Of a DNA stretch of 64,000 bases, positions 11,055 to 23,734 are shown in pieces. Under the pieces are notes generated by a model. The model worked only from the letters and a program-made list of their open reading frames with translations, had not been told where the DNA came from and did not search any database. Where the stretch lies: assembly GCA_028564675.1 (NCBI GenBank), contig JAOVVO010000022.1, positions 186,001-250,000 on the forward strand, written 5' to 3'. This DNA comes from Onchocerca lupi (Eukaryota; Nematoda; Chromadorea; Rhabditida; Onchocercidae). Each line of letters starts with the position of its first letter. The stretch's first letter is position 1. Position numbers and translations under genes: made by a program.

Positions 11055-14000
11055 ATGCAGTCATCGGGAAGTGTCGATACACTTGCTTCATGCATTAATC
11101 TAGTTCCATCTGAATCGTCTAACATCTCTTCACGGTATGTAATTTTGTTCAACCTATTGATTATTTTTAAAAATTCAAATTGCATTGATTTCATGACTAA
11201 AAATATCCATTTTCTTAACCAATATTTGTCATTTTTAATCAGCATTAGATCATGGTTTGTTTTGATGATTCTAAAGATTATCACTAATTACTAGTAATCA
11301 TTCTTGTTAGTGATTTATTGAATGATATTTCCAAAAATTACAAATAGTGCTAACAAAGATTTGTCTCACAATATTTAAGCAAGAGATTGGATACATTCCA
11401 TCAATAAAAAAGTCTTTTCTGGAATTTCTTTTATTTTTTTCTTCTAAAATATGATATTGTTGTGATAGAATGATAACTTTTATAGGATTTAAGTTGGAGA
11501 GATTTCCATGCCATAGATAAAGAAGTATGTCGTTTAAAATTCGAATTTATCTTAGCCTACATTAAAACATGTGAGTTAAAAAAGAAGCATCATTATTATT
11601 GTTGCTGCTTTTTCAGTGTTATCAGCCCTTACTATAATCAATTGAAGATTCCCATTCAGTTAACGATAATTTTACAGTGAAAGTATATCATCATCAACAA
11701 GTGATGGATTAGGAGGGAACTATGAAGATGCTAATCGAATTATTCGGCTCGAGCAAGAATTGAATGCTGCTCGAAATTCAATCGCTGAAAAAGAAGCGAA
11801 ATGTACACAGCTGAGTGAATTGCAGAATCGGGTAGATTCTGAAGTGCAGGAACTGACCGAGAAACTCTTTCAGGTGCTTTTTTATTTTTTTTTTTCAATA
11901 AGTGATGGGTCAGCTGGAAACTATCAAGAAGGTACTGATCAAATCATTCTTTATGCTATGAGATATGAAGATCGAAGATGCCTCATTTTGGCTTTTTCAG
12001 AAAAACTAGCAGCAGTCATTTTTCTCTTCAGTGACTTTTGCTTGTATATAACATAAAAGGTTCTTGTTGCTAATTATTTTAATTCTTATTCAACAGTCAC
12101 TGCTATGGCTTTAATGTATTTACCAGTTAGAACTTATCATTCACTATTTGTTATTATCAAAAATATAGAAATCTATGAAACCCAAGGCGTATAATTAGAT
12201 TAGGGAAAAAAGAGAATAAGGAAACAGATAAAAGGAAAAAAAAACTAATTTTGTTGTGTCAGTGTTGTATATTGTTGTTATTTGCAGTGCTATCCAAATT
12301 ATATTTTGAGTTGGTAATTTCCACTAATTTCAGTGCCGAAGTTTCAAATAAAACGCAAGATATGAAAGCGAATATCCAGTCTCCCCATTTTTAGTTTCTT
12401 CCAATAGAGAAAATTAGTTATTTTTACCGGACTTTCCGATTATAGTTCAAGATTAAAAGCGAAATTTTCGAAACTTTGGGCTCTGTTAGTGATGTAAATG
12501 ATACGCATTGCTGATTATAAGTAAAAGCCTTCTGGCCATTCAAATAATTAGAAGTTTTTATGATCATTTTCAATGTTATCAGCTATCAGTTTTTTCAGGA
12601 AGCCTATCGAATGGTTGATGATGCTGAAAGTCGACGAGCTAAGGCAGAGAAATTACTTGCTGAAAGTCATTTGAAAGTATATTAAGCCCCATTCTATTCT
12701 TCACTCTTTTTATTATGTAATGAATTTCACCTAATATATATGATATTTTTCTTTCTTTTTTCTGTTCATATACTTCGATATTTATCTTGGTCGTTTTAAA
12801 ATTTCGCATAATCTTTTACATGTTAGGAGTTTTTTGCAATGTAAGTTATTTGAATTTCATGAATGCGTTATTATTCCCAGGTTGATATGTTAATCGCTGA
12901 AGTTGAAGCTTTAAAAGTTGTCGTAAAATCACCGATATCCTCCTCGTCGCAAATAACTCATTTGACTAATGTAACACCTCAGCGAACTGGCTTAGCTTCA
13001 AGGTTTCTCGGTAACACACGTAAGTGTGCAAATTTCTTATTTGATGAGGATGAAGACTGTCCATCAAAAGATCTGTTTTTATTACCAACCGTCAATCTAT
13101 CCATTTCTTTGCTTCCTTTTTTTTTCATTTTTTAAGATGTGTAATTGCTTCATATTAAAGACTGTACTCACACCATTACAAAAATTAATGAAACGTAAAG
13201 CTTCATTTAGAAGTTCTGCCTATTTTTCGGATTTTATTTCGATTTCGGCTTTACATCCTTGAATTTCATTTACTATTGAAAAATTTTGCTCAATCATGAA
13301 CTGAGAACTTTATAATGTTGGATAAGTGTGTCCTTCAATTTTGGAAAGTTTCTTTGAGAAATATAATAATTAAGTACAAAATTCTGTTAATTCCAAGTTT
13401 AATAATCGTATATAGTCGAGTTATTGAGATAAAAAAAAAGAGCTTTTTTTTTACAGGACGGAAAGAACGACATAGTTCTGCAAATAGCCGTAAAAGTTAT
13501 ACTTTGCCATCCTCGGGACGGGATTCAATATCAGCACAAAGCGAAGAATGCGAACTAGTATCTGAAGTATTAATCATTTGTATTATAATTTTACAATCTC
13601 TTTTTGCTATTTTAAGTATAATTATTTCTGAATTTTCTCAGTTAGAAAGATTAATATTACTGTCGTACCGTCATAACCATTGATATCGAGAATTATAATA
13701 GAAAATTGTTAGCCTTTTTCTAAGTGCATATTGTTTCTATTATTTTTTTGAAATTTTAGTTATTATTCATATTATTTCTTAGCATTCAGATCGATCCTAT
13801 TTATCACAAAGAATTCACACAGTGGAGAGAAGGAGGTGCTTCAGTAGATGAGGATACACCTTTCCTATCACGCATCATTGCAGAAGACATTCGTTCATGT
13901 CTTAACTTTAGTAGCACTAAGGTAAATTGCAGTTTTAGTGTTTACGATTTTCATCTTCTAGTTTAAATTAAATAATTCCAGTTACTTTTTCTCGGTCTTT

Positions 14001-15485
14001 TTTCTAGGCCTTTTTCTAAAAGTTTTAGAGGTTGATAATTTGAATAATGTTCGAATTATCAAAGTGGGATATCTAACGATATCATAACTTCTAGTAAAAA
14101 TTTGTGTTTGTTCTATGAGATTTTTCTTCTTCTTGTTTCTTTACGATTTAGTAAGAAAAATATGGATGGGATCATGAGTTTATAATCACTCTGTAAATTC
14201 TCAGCTAACAGAACAAGTTTTGAATGCAATCAAGGCAAATAGTTTGGAATTGGAAGCCGTTTCGGAAGTGAAACCTACTGTCAGGTAAATCATATATTCT
14301 GCATGCAATAACAATTTTAAATCTTCCTCATTTTTTTCCCTTTCATTTCGGAATACTTCTGCAAAGTAAGCTTTATCACATTAGTTGTATGTTTTAAACT
14401 TACTAAAGCAGAGGAATAGCAACTTATAGGTCCCACACCTTATTAAGTAAGTGTTGATAACTTTAAAATTAAATGTAATTCTGCATGATTTTTTTCAAAT
14501 TCTTTGTTTTTAAATTTTGAATATTTTAATACAGATAGATATTCGATATTTTTCATCAGCGTTACTGTTTTGATCATTATCATTTTAGGACATGTGCATT
14601 ATTCATGGTGTCATGTTTTTGTCCGTATAAAATGAGAATTAACAGTGGTACTGAATGGTGCTATATTTCATTCTTAGCACGAAACCGGGTTTGTTCTTTT
14701 AGTATTTGATTAGAAATAAATTGTTGATCACGTGAAATATTTTTTGTTGTGTATTTTGTAGGGAATGAGTTAATTTTTACTCGACCTGTTATCGATAACT
14801 CATATAAGTTTATACCTTTGCTGTTATGGTATGATTTCCCTAATTTCCGCATGCTTAAATGTATTTCTGCATGAGACAGTTTCTAATTAACTTATTGCCA
14901 CAAATAGGCATAAAATTTCATCAATATCCCCTCATCCAATATTGAATACTCTTGAATATCTCATTCAATACCAGCATTCTCGAATAATGTATTTTCTTAT
15001 TCGGTACTCGTATATTATCATATTGTGTACGAAATGATAGGCAATCCATGATTTAGACTACTTGTTTGCGAGCAAAGCGTACCTGGATTCTTCCTTCAAA
15101 CATACCAAAAATCGCAGCTGCAGTTGTGACTTTCGGCATGTTTGAATTCTCTGTATTGCTATATCACTGTGATTCGTTATCACCTACTCTTTGACATTTT
15201 CTGGTTGTAATTAGCTTTACAGGTCATACTGCTGAAAGAATGAAAACTTAACAAAGAACGATTCCTTCCAATAATATTTTGGAATTTCGTCATCTTTTTT
15301 TTTTTCAGATAGCTGCAGTCTGCGACTTTTTTACTTACATTCGTTATGTAAATCAAGGGATTGTCAAATGTGGCGTGCACGATTCGTACTGGGATATTAT
15401 AACACTACGCAAAAATATGACACTGGCAAGACTTGGTCTAAATTTTATCCCCAAAATCGGAGGCTCACAAGCTGGAATTTCATAA
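11055..15485 (+). CDS. RAB3IP/RAB3IL1: Rabin3/Rabin8/GRAB-type Rab guanine nucleotide exchange factor, 9 exons
   Basis: Exons 11055-11134, 11678-11873, 12599-12676, 12881-13019, 13457-13566, 13790-13921, 14205-14284, 14589-14688 and 15309-15485 join in frame to 363 residues, near vertebrate RAB3IL1 (about 380). Residues about 40-135 form the Sec2p coiled coil, with the family's landmarks ELTEKLFQEAYRMV and LIAEVEALK. A Ser-rich linker follows (about 140-200). The C-terminal conserved region (202-363) begins IDPIYHKEF. Family knowledge: the Sec2 coil exchanges GDP for GTP on Rab8 or Rab3-class GTPases in secretory traffic and ciliogenesis, acting on vesicle membranes. Start: the ATG at 11055 follows a possible acceptor CCTAG at about 11037-11041; a further upstream exon cannot be excluded. 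Confidence 0.9.
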
Positions 15486-15525
15486 TTACGAAAGAAATAA
15501 GTGAATTACATAGAATTCACTTATT

Positions 15526-15567
15526 GTTTCATACTTGAAAAATTATGTTTCATACTTGAAAAATTAT
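15526..15567 (+). repeat. Tandem duplication, 21-bp period
   Basis: Two copies of GTTTCATACTTGAAAAATTA lie at 15526 and 15547, identical over about 21 bases. Confidence 0.85.
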
Positions 15568-16087
15568 TTTTAGAGATTTTCTTTGATTTTGAAGCCTCAT
15601 GAAGAATACGTTTATTCGTAATGATTACTGACATGAAAAGTTTGATAAATAATTTCTGGAAATTCAACTCTAGAAGGACCAAAGCAATAATAATTGGAAC
15701 TGAAAATCAAATTCATTTGGTTTCTACAAATTGAAACTTAGTGTATATTTTGCAATCAGAATGTTTAGATTTGTTTGTTTCATATTATATGACTTAAACT
15801 ATACTTTGTATTTCCTGCAAAATATAGTATTTTCTCTGATATTACTATTAATTTTAGTGTTGCAGTAGGAATGTTCAAAAAATTCTTCTTTTATGAAATG
15901 TTCAGAATGTGCGGGAAAATTTCATTCTGTGTTCTTTAATTCATTTTGTTTTATCAACTTTGTGATAGATCATCAGGATAGTTTCTTGTTGTTGTTAATG
16001 GCATCATTTGGTGTCTTCTATTCATTATTTGCTTGGATCATTTGAAAACTAATGCCACTTAAGAGCTCTAATTCAAGGAAAAAATAG

Positions 16088-16130
16088 GTCACTTACCCTC
16101 ACCCGTCACCCACCTGTCACTTTTCACCTG
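16088..16130. promoter_or_regulatory. Paired CACCTG E-boxes in a C-rich patch
   Basis: CACCTG occurs at 16111-16116 and 16125-16130, 14 bases apart, inside a C-rich run with several TCACC-like units (GTCACTTACC, CCGTCACC). It stands out from the AT-rich surroundings, about 1.35 kb upstream of the rml-2-like start. CACCTG is the core bound by Snail- and ZEB-type zinc fingers and by some bHLH factors. A regulatory role is inference. Confidence 0.3.
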
Positions 16131-17449
16131 TTTAATGCGGCCCGTTGGAAAATGCATTTCGGATAATTGCTGTCCTTATGACTCGGATTTTTGTGAGTTT
16201 GTATTCTACACTTTAAGAATTTATTTCTAAATCTATACTTGAAATTCCTTAAATGACTAAGATTTGATATAAGATTTTCTGGATTTAAACTTTATAACTG
16301 TGAATTTCTTAGTATTTCTTCAAAAATCGTATTTTAGTTTTTATTTTTTAAAAGTTTTTCCTTTTTCTTCGAAAAATATAAGAAGTCTTGATGCACTTTT
16401 GTACTATCTTTCCTGATATCATTTTTATTAAGATAATATATCTTATTATTGTATTTTGAGTTTCAATCTGGAGACGATTGATTGATTAGTTATGTGGAAT
16501 TATTTGTCAAGTAATACATTTCGGATATTACATTTGAAATTTCTTATACTAATTTATGCAGTAAAGATTTCTGGACCAAAATCTGTGCTTTTTTGGTGAG
16601 AATTTTAAAACATGTTTTATATTGCCATTTGTTACTCCTTATACGAAAAGGAACTCAAATATTCCATGCCTTATAATTTTGTAGGTCTGAAAGCATTTTC
16701 GTAAAAATAATTAGAAATTATTATGGTGTGATTGCAAAATAATGCAAATGGAAGAATTGATTGGGGTGGGTAGTCTAAAAAGATGTAAAAATTGAAATGT
16801 CATCTATGTATTGATCAGAAGATTTTACTTTTCCTGTACTATTTAATTTAAAGTCTTTGATGAAGGTCTTTGGTTAAAGGCCTTTGGTCATTTAATCATT
16901 TGATGATTTGATATCTCTGGTTGTATTATTCAATTAGCTGTTGATTTCATAGTAATATTGATAATAACAACGGTAATTTATTCTAGTCTTTTCTTAATAT
17001 CCTTTAATTTGTGTAACAATTACAATCACAGTTCCCATACCAATTCCCAAATCGTTTAACCTGCTAGATAACGACTGATTTGTCCAACACCTTTACTACT
17101 TTCTCTATGTAGGGAACTGATCGCACACGTCATTATCACTTTAACGATGTTACGAATCGATTAGCAAGCTATAAAATTCTTCCTTTTTTTTATTGTATTA
17201 CTGCTTAATGGAAATCATAAAAAGTTATTCACTATCAAACAGTCAGTTTCTTGTTCATATTACCTTAAATTGAATAGTTTTAATCTATTTGTTGTGCGTA
17301 GAATTCACTTCAAATAAACTAGATTTATGGAAATCACTCCAAGTGAACTATGTTTATTATCTTGATGCATTCGGCTATGGGTCCTTCTGGTAAATGTTTT
17401 CTTGTGCAGCAATATTGCGGATTCGTTATAACCCATAATAATTAATTGC

Positions 17450-17451
17450 AG
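17450..17451 (+). other. Likely trans-splice acceptor of the rml-2-like gene
   Basis: AATTGCAG ends at 17451, 16 bases before the ATG at 17468, with no coding exon evident upstream. This is the usual position for a nematode spliced-leader acceptor. Confidence 0.5.
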
Positions 17452-17467
17452 AAACTTTTATTAGCTG

Positions 17468-20400
17468 ATGTCTGTCTATACACCTCGCAATGTGCTAGTC
17501 ACTGGGGGTTGCGGCTTTATTGGTTCCAATTTTGTGAATTATATCTTCCAAGTCTGGCCACAAACTAATATTGTCAACATTGATAAGCTGATCCTGAATT
17601 CAAATGCTCACTATGTGAATGAAGAAATAATCGAGTCATCCCGATACAAGCTTTTCACAACCGATATACGTAACTGCGCACTAATTGAGCGCATTTTGAA
17701 TGAAAACAAGGCAATCCATTTAAATTCCAATTTTGCTGATCAAATTTATCATGTTAACAAAGTGAACAAAGAATTGCCATGCGTTGTTTAACATTGTATG
17801 TTTTCATGTTTCGATCTTATCGATGAAACAAATGACTTAAGTTTTATGCACAGTGCATAGAAATATTTTCATTTCATGACATTTTAAATCGATTCCATCT
17901 TTGATAGAAGATATGCATACTATATATACACCAATACGATATTGTGTTATACAGCATGCATGTTATCTTAATTCATGCTTCAATGTTCCGATCCCGAGTA
18001 TTATTGAAATATCAAAATGACAATTTATTCTCCTAATCCTTTCACTTAAATAAGATAAATATTTATTAGCTTCTTATCCCATAATTACAGTTTGTTTCAA
18101 AAATTTCCGTTCTTGAACATCGTAGTTAAACAAACGCGGAATCTGTTATGCATTTGCAACATATTTTGTCCACTCAACTTAGCAACTAATGCGCACGTAA
18201 TGTGGTTAAGAAAAGGTTTCGAACAGATCAGTAGAGATGTGTCAAATTTTTTTTGTTGAATAGTTTTTAGTAGTATCTGTTTAACAGTCATGACAAAGTG
18301 TTGAATAACTACTGGAACATCCGGAGTGATAAGAAATCACTATATACAAATTTTTGGATATTGGGTGAATATTCAGGAATAACCAAACCTTGCTTCCCAT
18401 TCTTGACAAATTTAGAAAACGTTTGATAAACAGAAGCAGCAGAGAAAATCAAAAAAATCAGTTAATGATGATTTGTTTGTAATTTTGTCTATATTCATAC
18501 CAGAATTTCAAACATTTAAGAGATTCCTTGCAGAGGTTTATATCACTAAGTTTAGTAATTATTAATTTCCAGATTTTATTTCTATAGATTGATACCGTGA
18601 TACATTTTGCTGCGGACTGCACTTCAACGCGATGTTACGACGACCCTGTTGAGTCAATTGAAAATAATGTGGTTGCATTTATCCAATTTTTGGAATGTAT
18701 ACGGTCCTACAAAGAAGTTGAAAGATTTATACATATTAGTACTGATGAGGTTCATTGCTTGCAATTTTTCTTAGTTTCTAGTTTTGATTTCTTCCTTGTG
18801 TAATAAAAATTAGAGAAAATTCATTAGAACTTTTCATCTGAAAAGTTATAGCTATTAATTTTGGAAACAATTATTAAATTCCTTTGCAATGATTGTTTTT
18901 TGGTATCAAAGCGAAGAATTGTTTTTCTGTCTATTTTGATTTCAATTCAAATTTCAGTGAAATTTATGCATTTCTTCTAAATCTTTGTAATCAAGCTTCC
19001 AACCGGTCATTGTTTTAAATACTCTTTCTTATATAATATTTGCAATTTTTTTTACAGGTGTACGGTGATTCTAATCTAGTAGCAGATGAAAAAGGTAAAG
19101 AAGAAGATGCACTTCTTTTGCCCGGAAATCCTTATGCAGCTACAAAAGTAATGAGAACAGACTGTTAATTGCTTATTTAAATAATTACTGGAAAGTTTTG
19201 GTGTAATACAAATTGGAACTTTTCAGTTTGTTTTCAGGCAGCTTGCGAATCATACATTCATTTTTGCTGTGAGTCGTTTGCAATGCCAATCATTATTTTA
19301 CGCATCAACAATATCTATGGACCTAATCAGTGGGATGTCAAGGTTTTATACAGTAGCAGTAAACGAACTAATCTCCAAATTACATTTCTGGATTTAACTT
19401 TCTCGAATAGAGAATTTCAAAAATAAAAATAAATTTACAGTGAAGAATAAATTTATTGATATTATTGAAAACTAATGATTGGAAATTTTTTAGGTAGTTC
19501 CTCGCTTCATCAAATTAGCTAAAAATATGGAAAATTTTACTGTGCAAGGTAGTGGGACACAACTACGTTCATGGCTATATGTCGATGATGCTGCTGAAGG
19601 CATTCGAAAAACTGTCGAAAATGGAATGATTCATGAAATTTACAATATTGGAACTTATTTTGAAATGAATGGTTCTTTAAATTTTAAATATCTCCTCCAT
19701 GAGTTTCTGATTAAACAGCACAGTAGTACTGATGTATTACCTCGTTGTTATTTGATTATTTTTTGCAGTAATTGATCTTGCACACGTTATACAAGCAGAA
19801 GTAGATCGACAACTTGGGCGAAATCCAACTCCCGTGAAATTTGTTGGTGTGCTAGATCGACCATATAACGATTTACGCTACTTGCTCGATTACAGTAAAA
19901 TTAATCTAAACATTGGCTGGTCACCGAAAACAACATTTGAAGAAGGTAATTTTTTGAGATGTGTTATTTATAAAACGTTATTTGAAATCTTTCTTTTCTC
20001 TAGATTTTTCAATCGAGAATTTTACCTTTTTTTTTAATTCATAAATTCACTAAATCTAAAGCAACACAAATACAGCTCTTTTAACTCTTCTTGACAAGTA
20101 GCCCTGTATATTGTGAAATGCATTTCTTGATCCTCCAAGCATATAAGTTCAGTTGAAATTCATTATCCCTAACGGACTCGAGACTGATTTGTTTAGATCA
20201 GTCTTATTTTAGAAAATTATTGCGAAACATTCGTATAATTGCCATGGATTTTCTCATACTATTTTTCTTTTTCTGTCCCAGGCGAGTTATTCTTTGAGTT
20301 AGTGGCTCAATCTTTAGAATGTTTGAATTTCAAATGAAAAAATATCAATTTTAGGTATTGGTCGAGTTGTCGCTTCGACATTAACGCCATTAAAAACGAG

Positions 20401-22054
20401 TGAGAAAATGCGTGTTGTCATTTACGGCGGTGAAGGTTGGATTGGACAGCAGTGCTGCAAAAAATTGCTTGAGCGAAAAATCCTTTTTGTATTGGCCAAT
20501 TGTCGAATTGGAAGGAATAGCGATAAGGAAGTACATTTACCTCAAGATTGTCTGGTATCATATGCTGAGACTTTCAGTTTTTTTCAGCAAAAACAAGGAG
20601 AAAATGGAATCTAGTCTAAAGTTTAGTACAATTATTTTAGGTTTTCGATGAACTAAATGAGATCTGCTGTACACATGTACTCTGTTGCACGGGAAGAACG
20701 CATGGTGGTAAATTCAAAACAGTGGAATATCTGGAAGGTTCAAATAATTTGGGGAATTTGTATCAAATTCCATAAAATACTGATATTATTGAAATCGATC
20801 CATTTTTTACATCAAATATTTGTTTAAATTTATTCAGTTTTTAAGACTCAAGTTATCAAAATGTGCTCCCAAAAATTTTCAGGAGGATTGAAACAAACTT
20901 TCGAGAATATACGGGATAATTTATACTCAACGATGGCTTTAGCAAAGATATGTCAAATATTGGGTCTGCATTTCACTTATGTCGGGACTGGATATTTATT
21001 TGCATATGATCAGGAGCATCCGATAGGCGGCAAAAGCTTCACTGATGATGGTATGTTAATTGAGTCAGCTTTTAGTTGAAGCCTGTTATGCCATAATAAA
21101 ATGAAAATAAAAGATCATGTTTTTTAAGAAGAGAGAGTAGAGGTAAATTTTTTAATAGAACTGGATATATTTTATTTGGTGTAATTTGCGTTACTAATTA
21201 AGGAATATTTCAAGTATTATGTATAGGGACAGGTCTATAGTTTGGTTTTATCTGATGATTAGTTTTAGATTTGCCAACTTTCTTCGGAAATTCATATTCA
21301 ATTGTGAAAGGTATCACTGATCGTATGATAAAACAGTATCAGGGTGGAATCAAGGAATGTTTAAATGCTCGAATAACGCTACCATTGAATTTTTGCTTAG
21401 ACGAAGAGAGAAATCTGTTGTCCAAAATTTTGGAATACAAGTAAATTTTGTTTTGTTCTAATCTTTAAAATTTTTCTCTTTTTTATATTTATACTTCTGC
21501 ATATCTGCCAGTTTCGAATGAAACATTTTGAGAAGTTTCTATTTATCAGATTAAAATTATTGCTGATTACTTAAACTTTAAATCAGTTTTCTTTCAAGAA
21601 AATTAATTGGTTCATTTTTCAGGCAAATTTTCGACATTCCAGTGTCGATAACAATACTGGATGACTGCATACCAGCACTGATTGATCTTATGGAAAGACG
21701 AGTTGGCGGTAATCTGAATTTAGTCAATCCCCAACCAATCAGTTTTTCTCAGATACTGGAACTTTATAAGGAGGTTTATTTATATTGTATATAACTTTAC
21801 AGAATAATCTATAAATGATTTTTTCACTAAACAAATGATTTCAGATTGTTTGTTCGGACTTGCATCATTACGAAATTCTAGATATAAAAAACGGCAAATA
21901 TCATGAGCTATGTGCGACGAAAGGAAACTGCGCTTTGGATACATCTAAACTGGAGCAGCTTTGTCCAGAGATTCCGAACAGTTTCGAAAGTCTACGAAAA
22001 GGTTTCATGAAGATGAGAGATATCTCATGTGATTCAAGTCTTGTATCTAGCTGA
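17468..22054 (+). CDS. rml-2: dTDP-glucose 4,6-dehydratase/reductase, RmlB-RmlD two-domain enzyme, 12 exons
   Basis: Exons 17468-17710, 18588-18749, 19058-19147, 19238-19342, 19494-19671, 19769-19945, 20355-20530, 20641-20737, 20883-21050, 21269-21440, 21623-21773 and 21845-22054 give 642 residues. The N-terminal dehydratase half has G13xxG16xxG19 (TGGCGFIG), STDEVYG at 132-138 and catalytic YAATK at 161-165. The C-terminal half (from about 337) is RmlD-like, with G343xxG346xxG349 (YGGEGWIG) and YSIVK at 475-479. The architecture parallels plant RHM enzymes and worm RML-2. Family knowledge: cytosolic conversion of a nucleotide-glucose to the 4-keto-6-deoxy sugar on the way to rhamnose; whether the second half is fully active is not known from sequence. 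The first intron appears to use a GC donor. All other introns are GT-AG. Confidence 0.93.
17711..18587 (+). other. Probable GC-AG intron of the rml-2-like gene
   Basis: The donor AAG/GCAATC at 17711 pairs with the acceptor TCTATAG at 18587 in phase 0 and joins LNENK directly to IDTVIHFAAD, as the dehydratase family requires. No GT donor in the vicinity gives a family-like join, and reading on ends in a stop at 17791. Confidence 0.65.
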
Positions 22055-23734
22055 TCACAAAAAGCAAATCATTATAAGATAATTACACACTTTGATCGTG
22101 CAAAATATTTTTTGTGAAATATTAATATGAGACAAATTTTTAAAAAGTTAAACTGATGAGGAGAATTTATGAGTCAAAATAGTGCAGAGTATCTCCTAAA
22201 TTTAACGCTTAAAAAAAAAAGGCAGTTATTAGAATCAGGATCTAAATCAAGTTAATTAATGCCGGATAATTTATTTGATAGTCCAGTTGTAAGAATTTGT
22301 TAATTTTTTGCAAGTTGTGAATTTCTCTCATTTCTTTTATGCAATAATTTATGTTTTATGAATTGATAACAAATAAGAACAGTGATTAAAAGTTAAATTA
22401 CTATACATATTATCTTGGATACAATTCTAATTATATGAATTATATGAACATTGAAACTACTGAACTAAAGAGCGATCTTAATACTCCAACATAACAAAAT
22501 AGAAGCATAAAAATGCAAGAATCTCTAAAGCAATAATAGAAAACGAATAAATTCAAAGCAACAGATGCAAAAGTACTTTTTCTGAGATTTTGGAAGGTAG
22601 AAGCGACAGAGAAAACACAAATAAAAAATATTAAATGCTTTTTTGCTGTCATTTCTGAGTCACAATCTTTGAATTTTCATTTTCGTTCCATTATTACTCT
22701 TCGAAACTAAATTTCTCTTAGATTTCAAAAAAAAAAAAAAGTGGCATTTTTAACTGAACATAAAGAGAGAATTGAAAAAGAAAGAGAAGTCTTTTTTTCT
22801 TGTTAATAAATTAAAAAAATAAGAAAACTGTCGGGTGAGTATTAGGAAAACATCAATATCTAACTTATTTTCCTACGTGGAGACAAGTATTTCTGATACA
22901 GTAAAGAATTTTGCACGCCAGCGAAGATTACTTAATCGATCGATTAAACAGATGAAATTTCTTGTTCTGTAATATCTTTTTGAAATCTTCCTTGACTTCA
23001 ACCTCAGGTTTCTCAAAAAAAAAAAAAAAAAAAAAATTATGACAACACAATGATACAAAAACCTATTTACGCGCTACAATTTCGTTAATTTACAATTATT
23101 TCAATGAATGATCTCGATTCAAGAATTATAGCACTTTTATATTAATTATGCAGCGACGAACACGATACTTCCAATGCATTATTTCGAAAAGTTTGGATCG
23201 CAAGTTAAATTAATAAGCCTTACATCACCACCTTTTGTGCAATGCATTTTCGAGAAAAATGAGTAAAAGAAAAAGAATTAAGATAAATGCAGACAACAAT
23301 ATTTATGATATAGTGAGGATCTCATGTCCCTGAATACAAATGAACTTCAGTACAAAGCAATTTATGAAGAAGAAAAAATAGCGAAAATTTTGAAAATGAT
23401 GACGGGGTAAAAAGTTCAAAAAATCGGCGAAAAATAATTCTTTTAGGTAAAAAATCGCGAGAAAAGTACAGGAAGATAAAAAATTGCAACCAGTATAGAG
23501 AATACCAGAAGTGAAAATTACTATATTTCTTCAACTCAAATCAGTTGAGTAGTTATTTACGATACAGTGAAGATCTCATAGAGAGAAAATAGATGACCAT
23601 TTTGCATTCTTATGCATACTTTAAAATGAAATATCAAATGTGATATAGCACATTTTGCATAATTAGTCATTTCTGTTTTTTCTTATATAAAATAGATGAA
23701 ACATTTCTTTCTATATATTTTATTAATATGTACG
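22055..23734. other. Intergenic DNA
   Basis: AT-rich and A-rich. A run of about 22 A lies near 23016. Two similar 20-bp strings (ATAGTGAGGATCTCAT at about 23309, ACAGTGAAGATCTCAT at about 23564) repeat in the same orientation. No gene seen. Confidence 0.5.

Larger units (their letters stand above)
15486..17451. other. Intergenic DNA between the Rabin-like and rml-2-like genes
   Basis: AT-rich with no coding exon found. It contains a 21-bp tandem duplication at 15526 and a GC-richer patch with paired CACCTG boxes near 16111-16130. The promoter of the downstream gene should lie here. Confidence 0.5.

Noticed and set aside
18097..18291. 64-codon minus-strand ORF
   Set aside because: It lies within the first intron of the rml-2-like gene, has no splice or homology support, and is AT-rich chance sequence.
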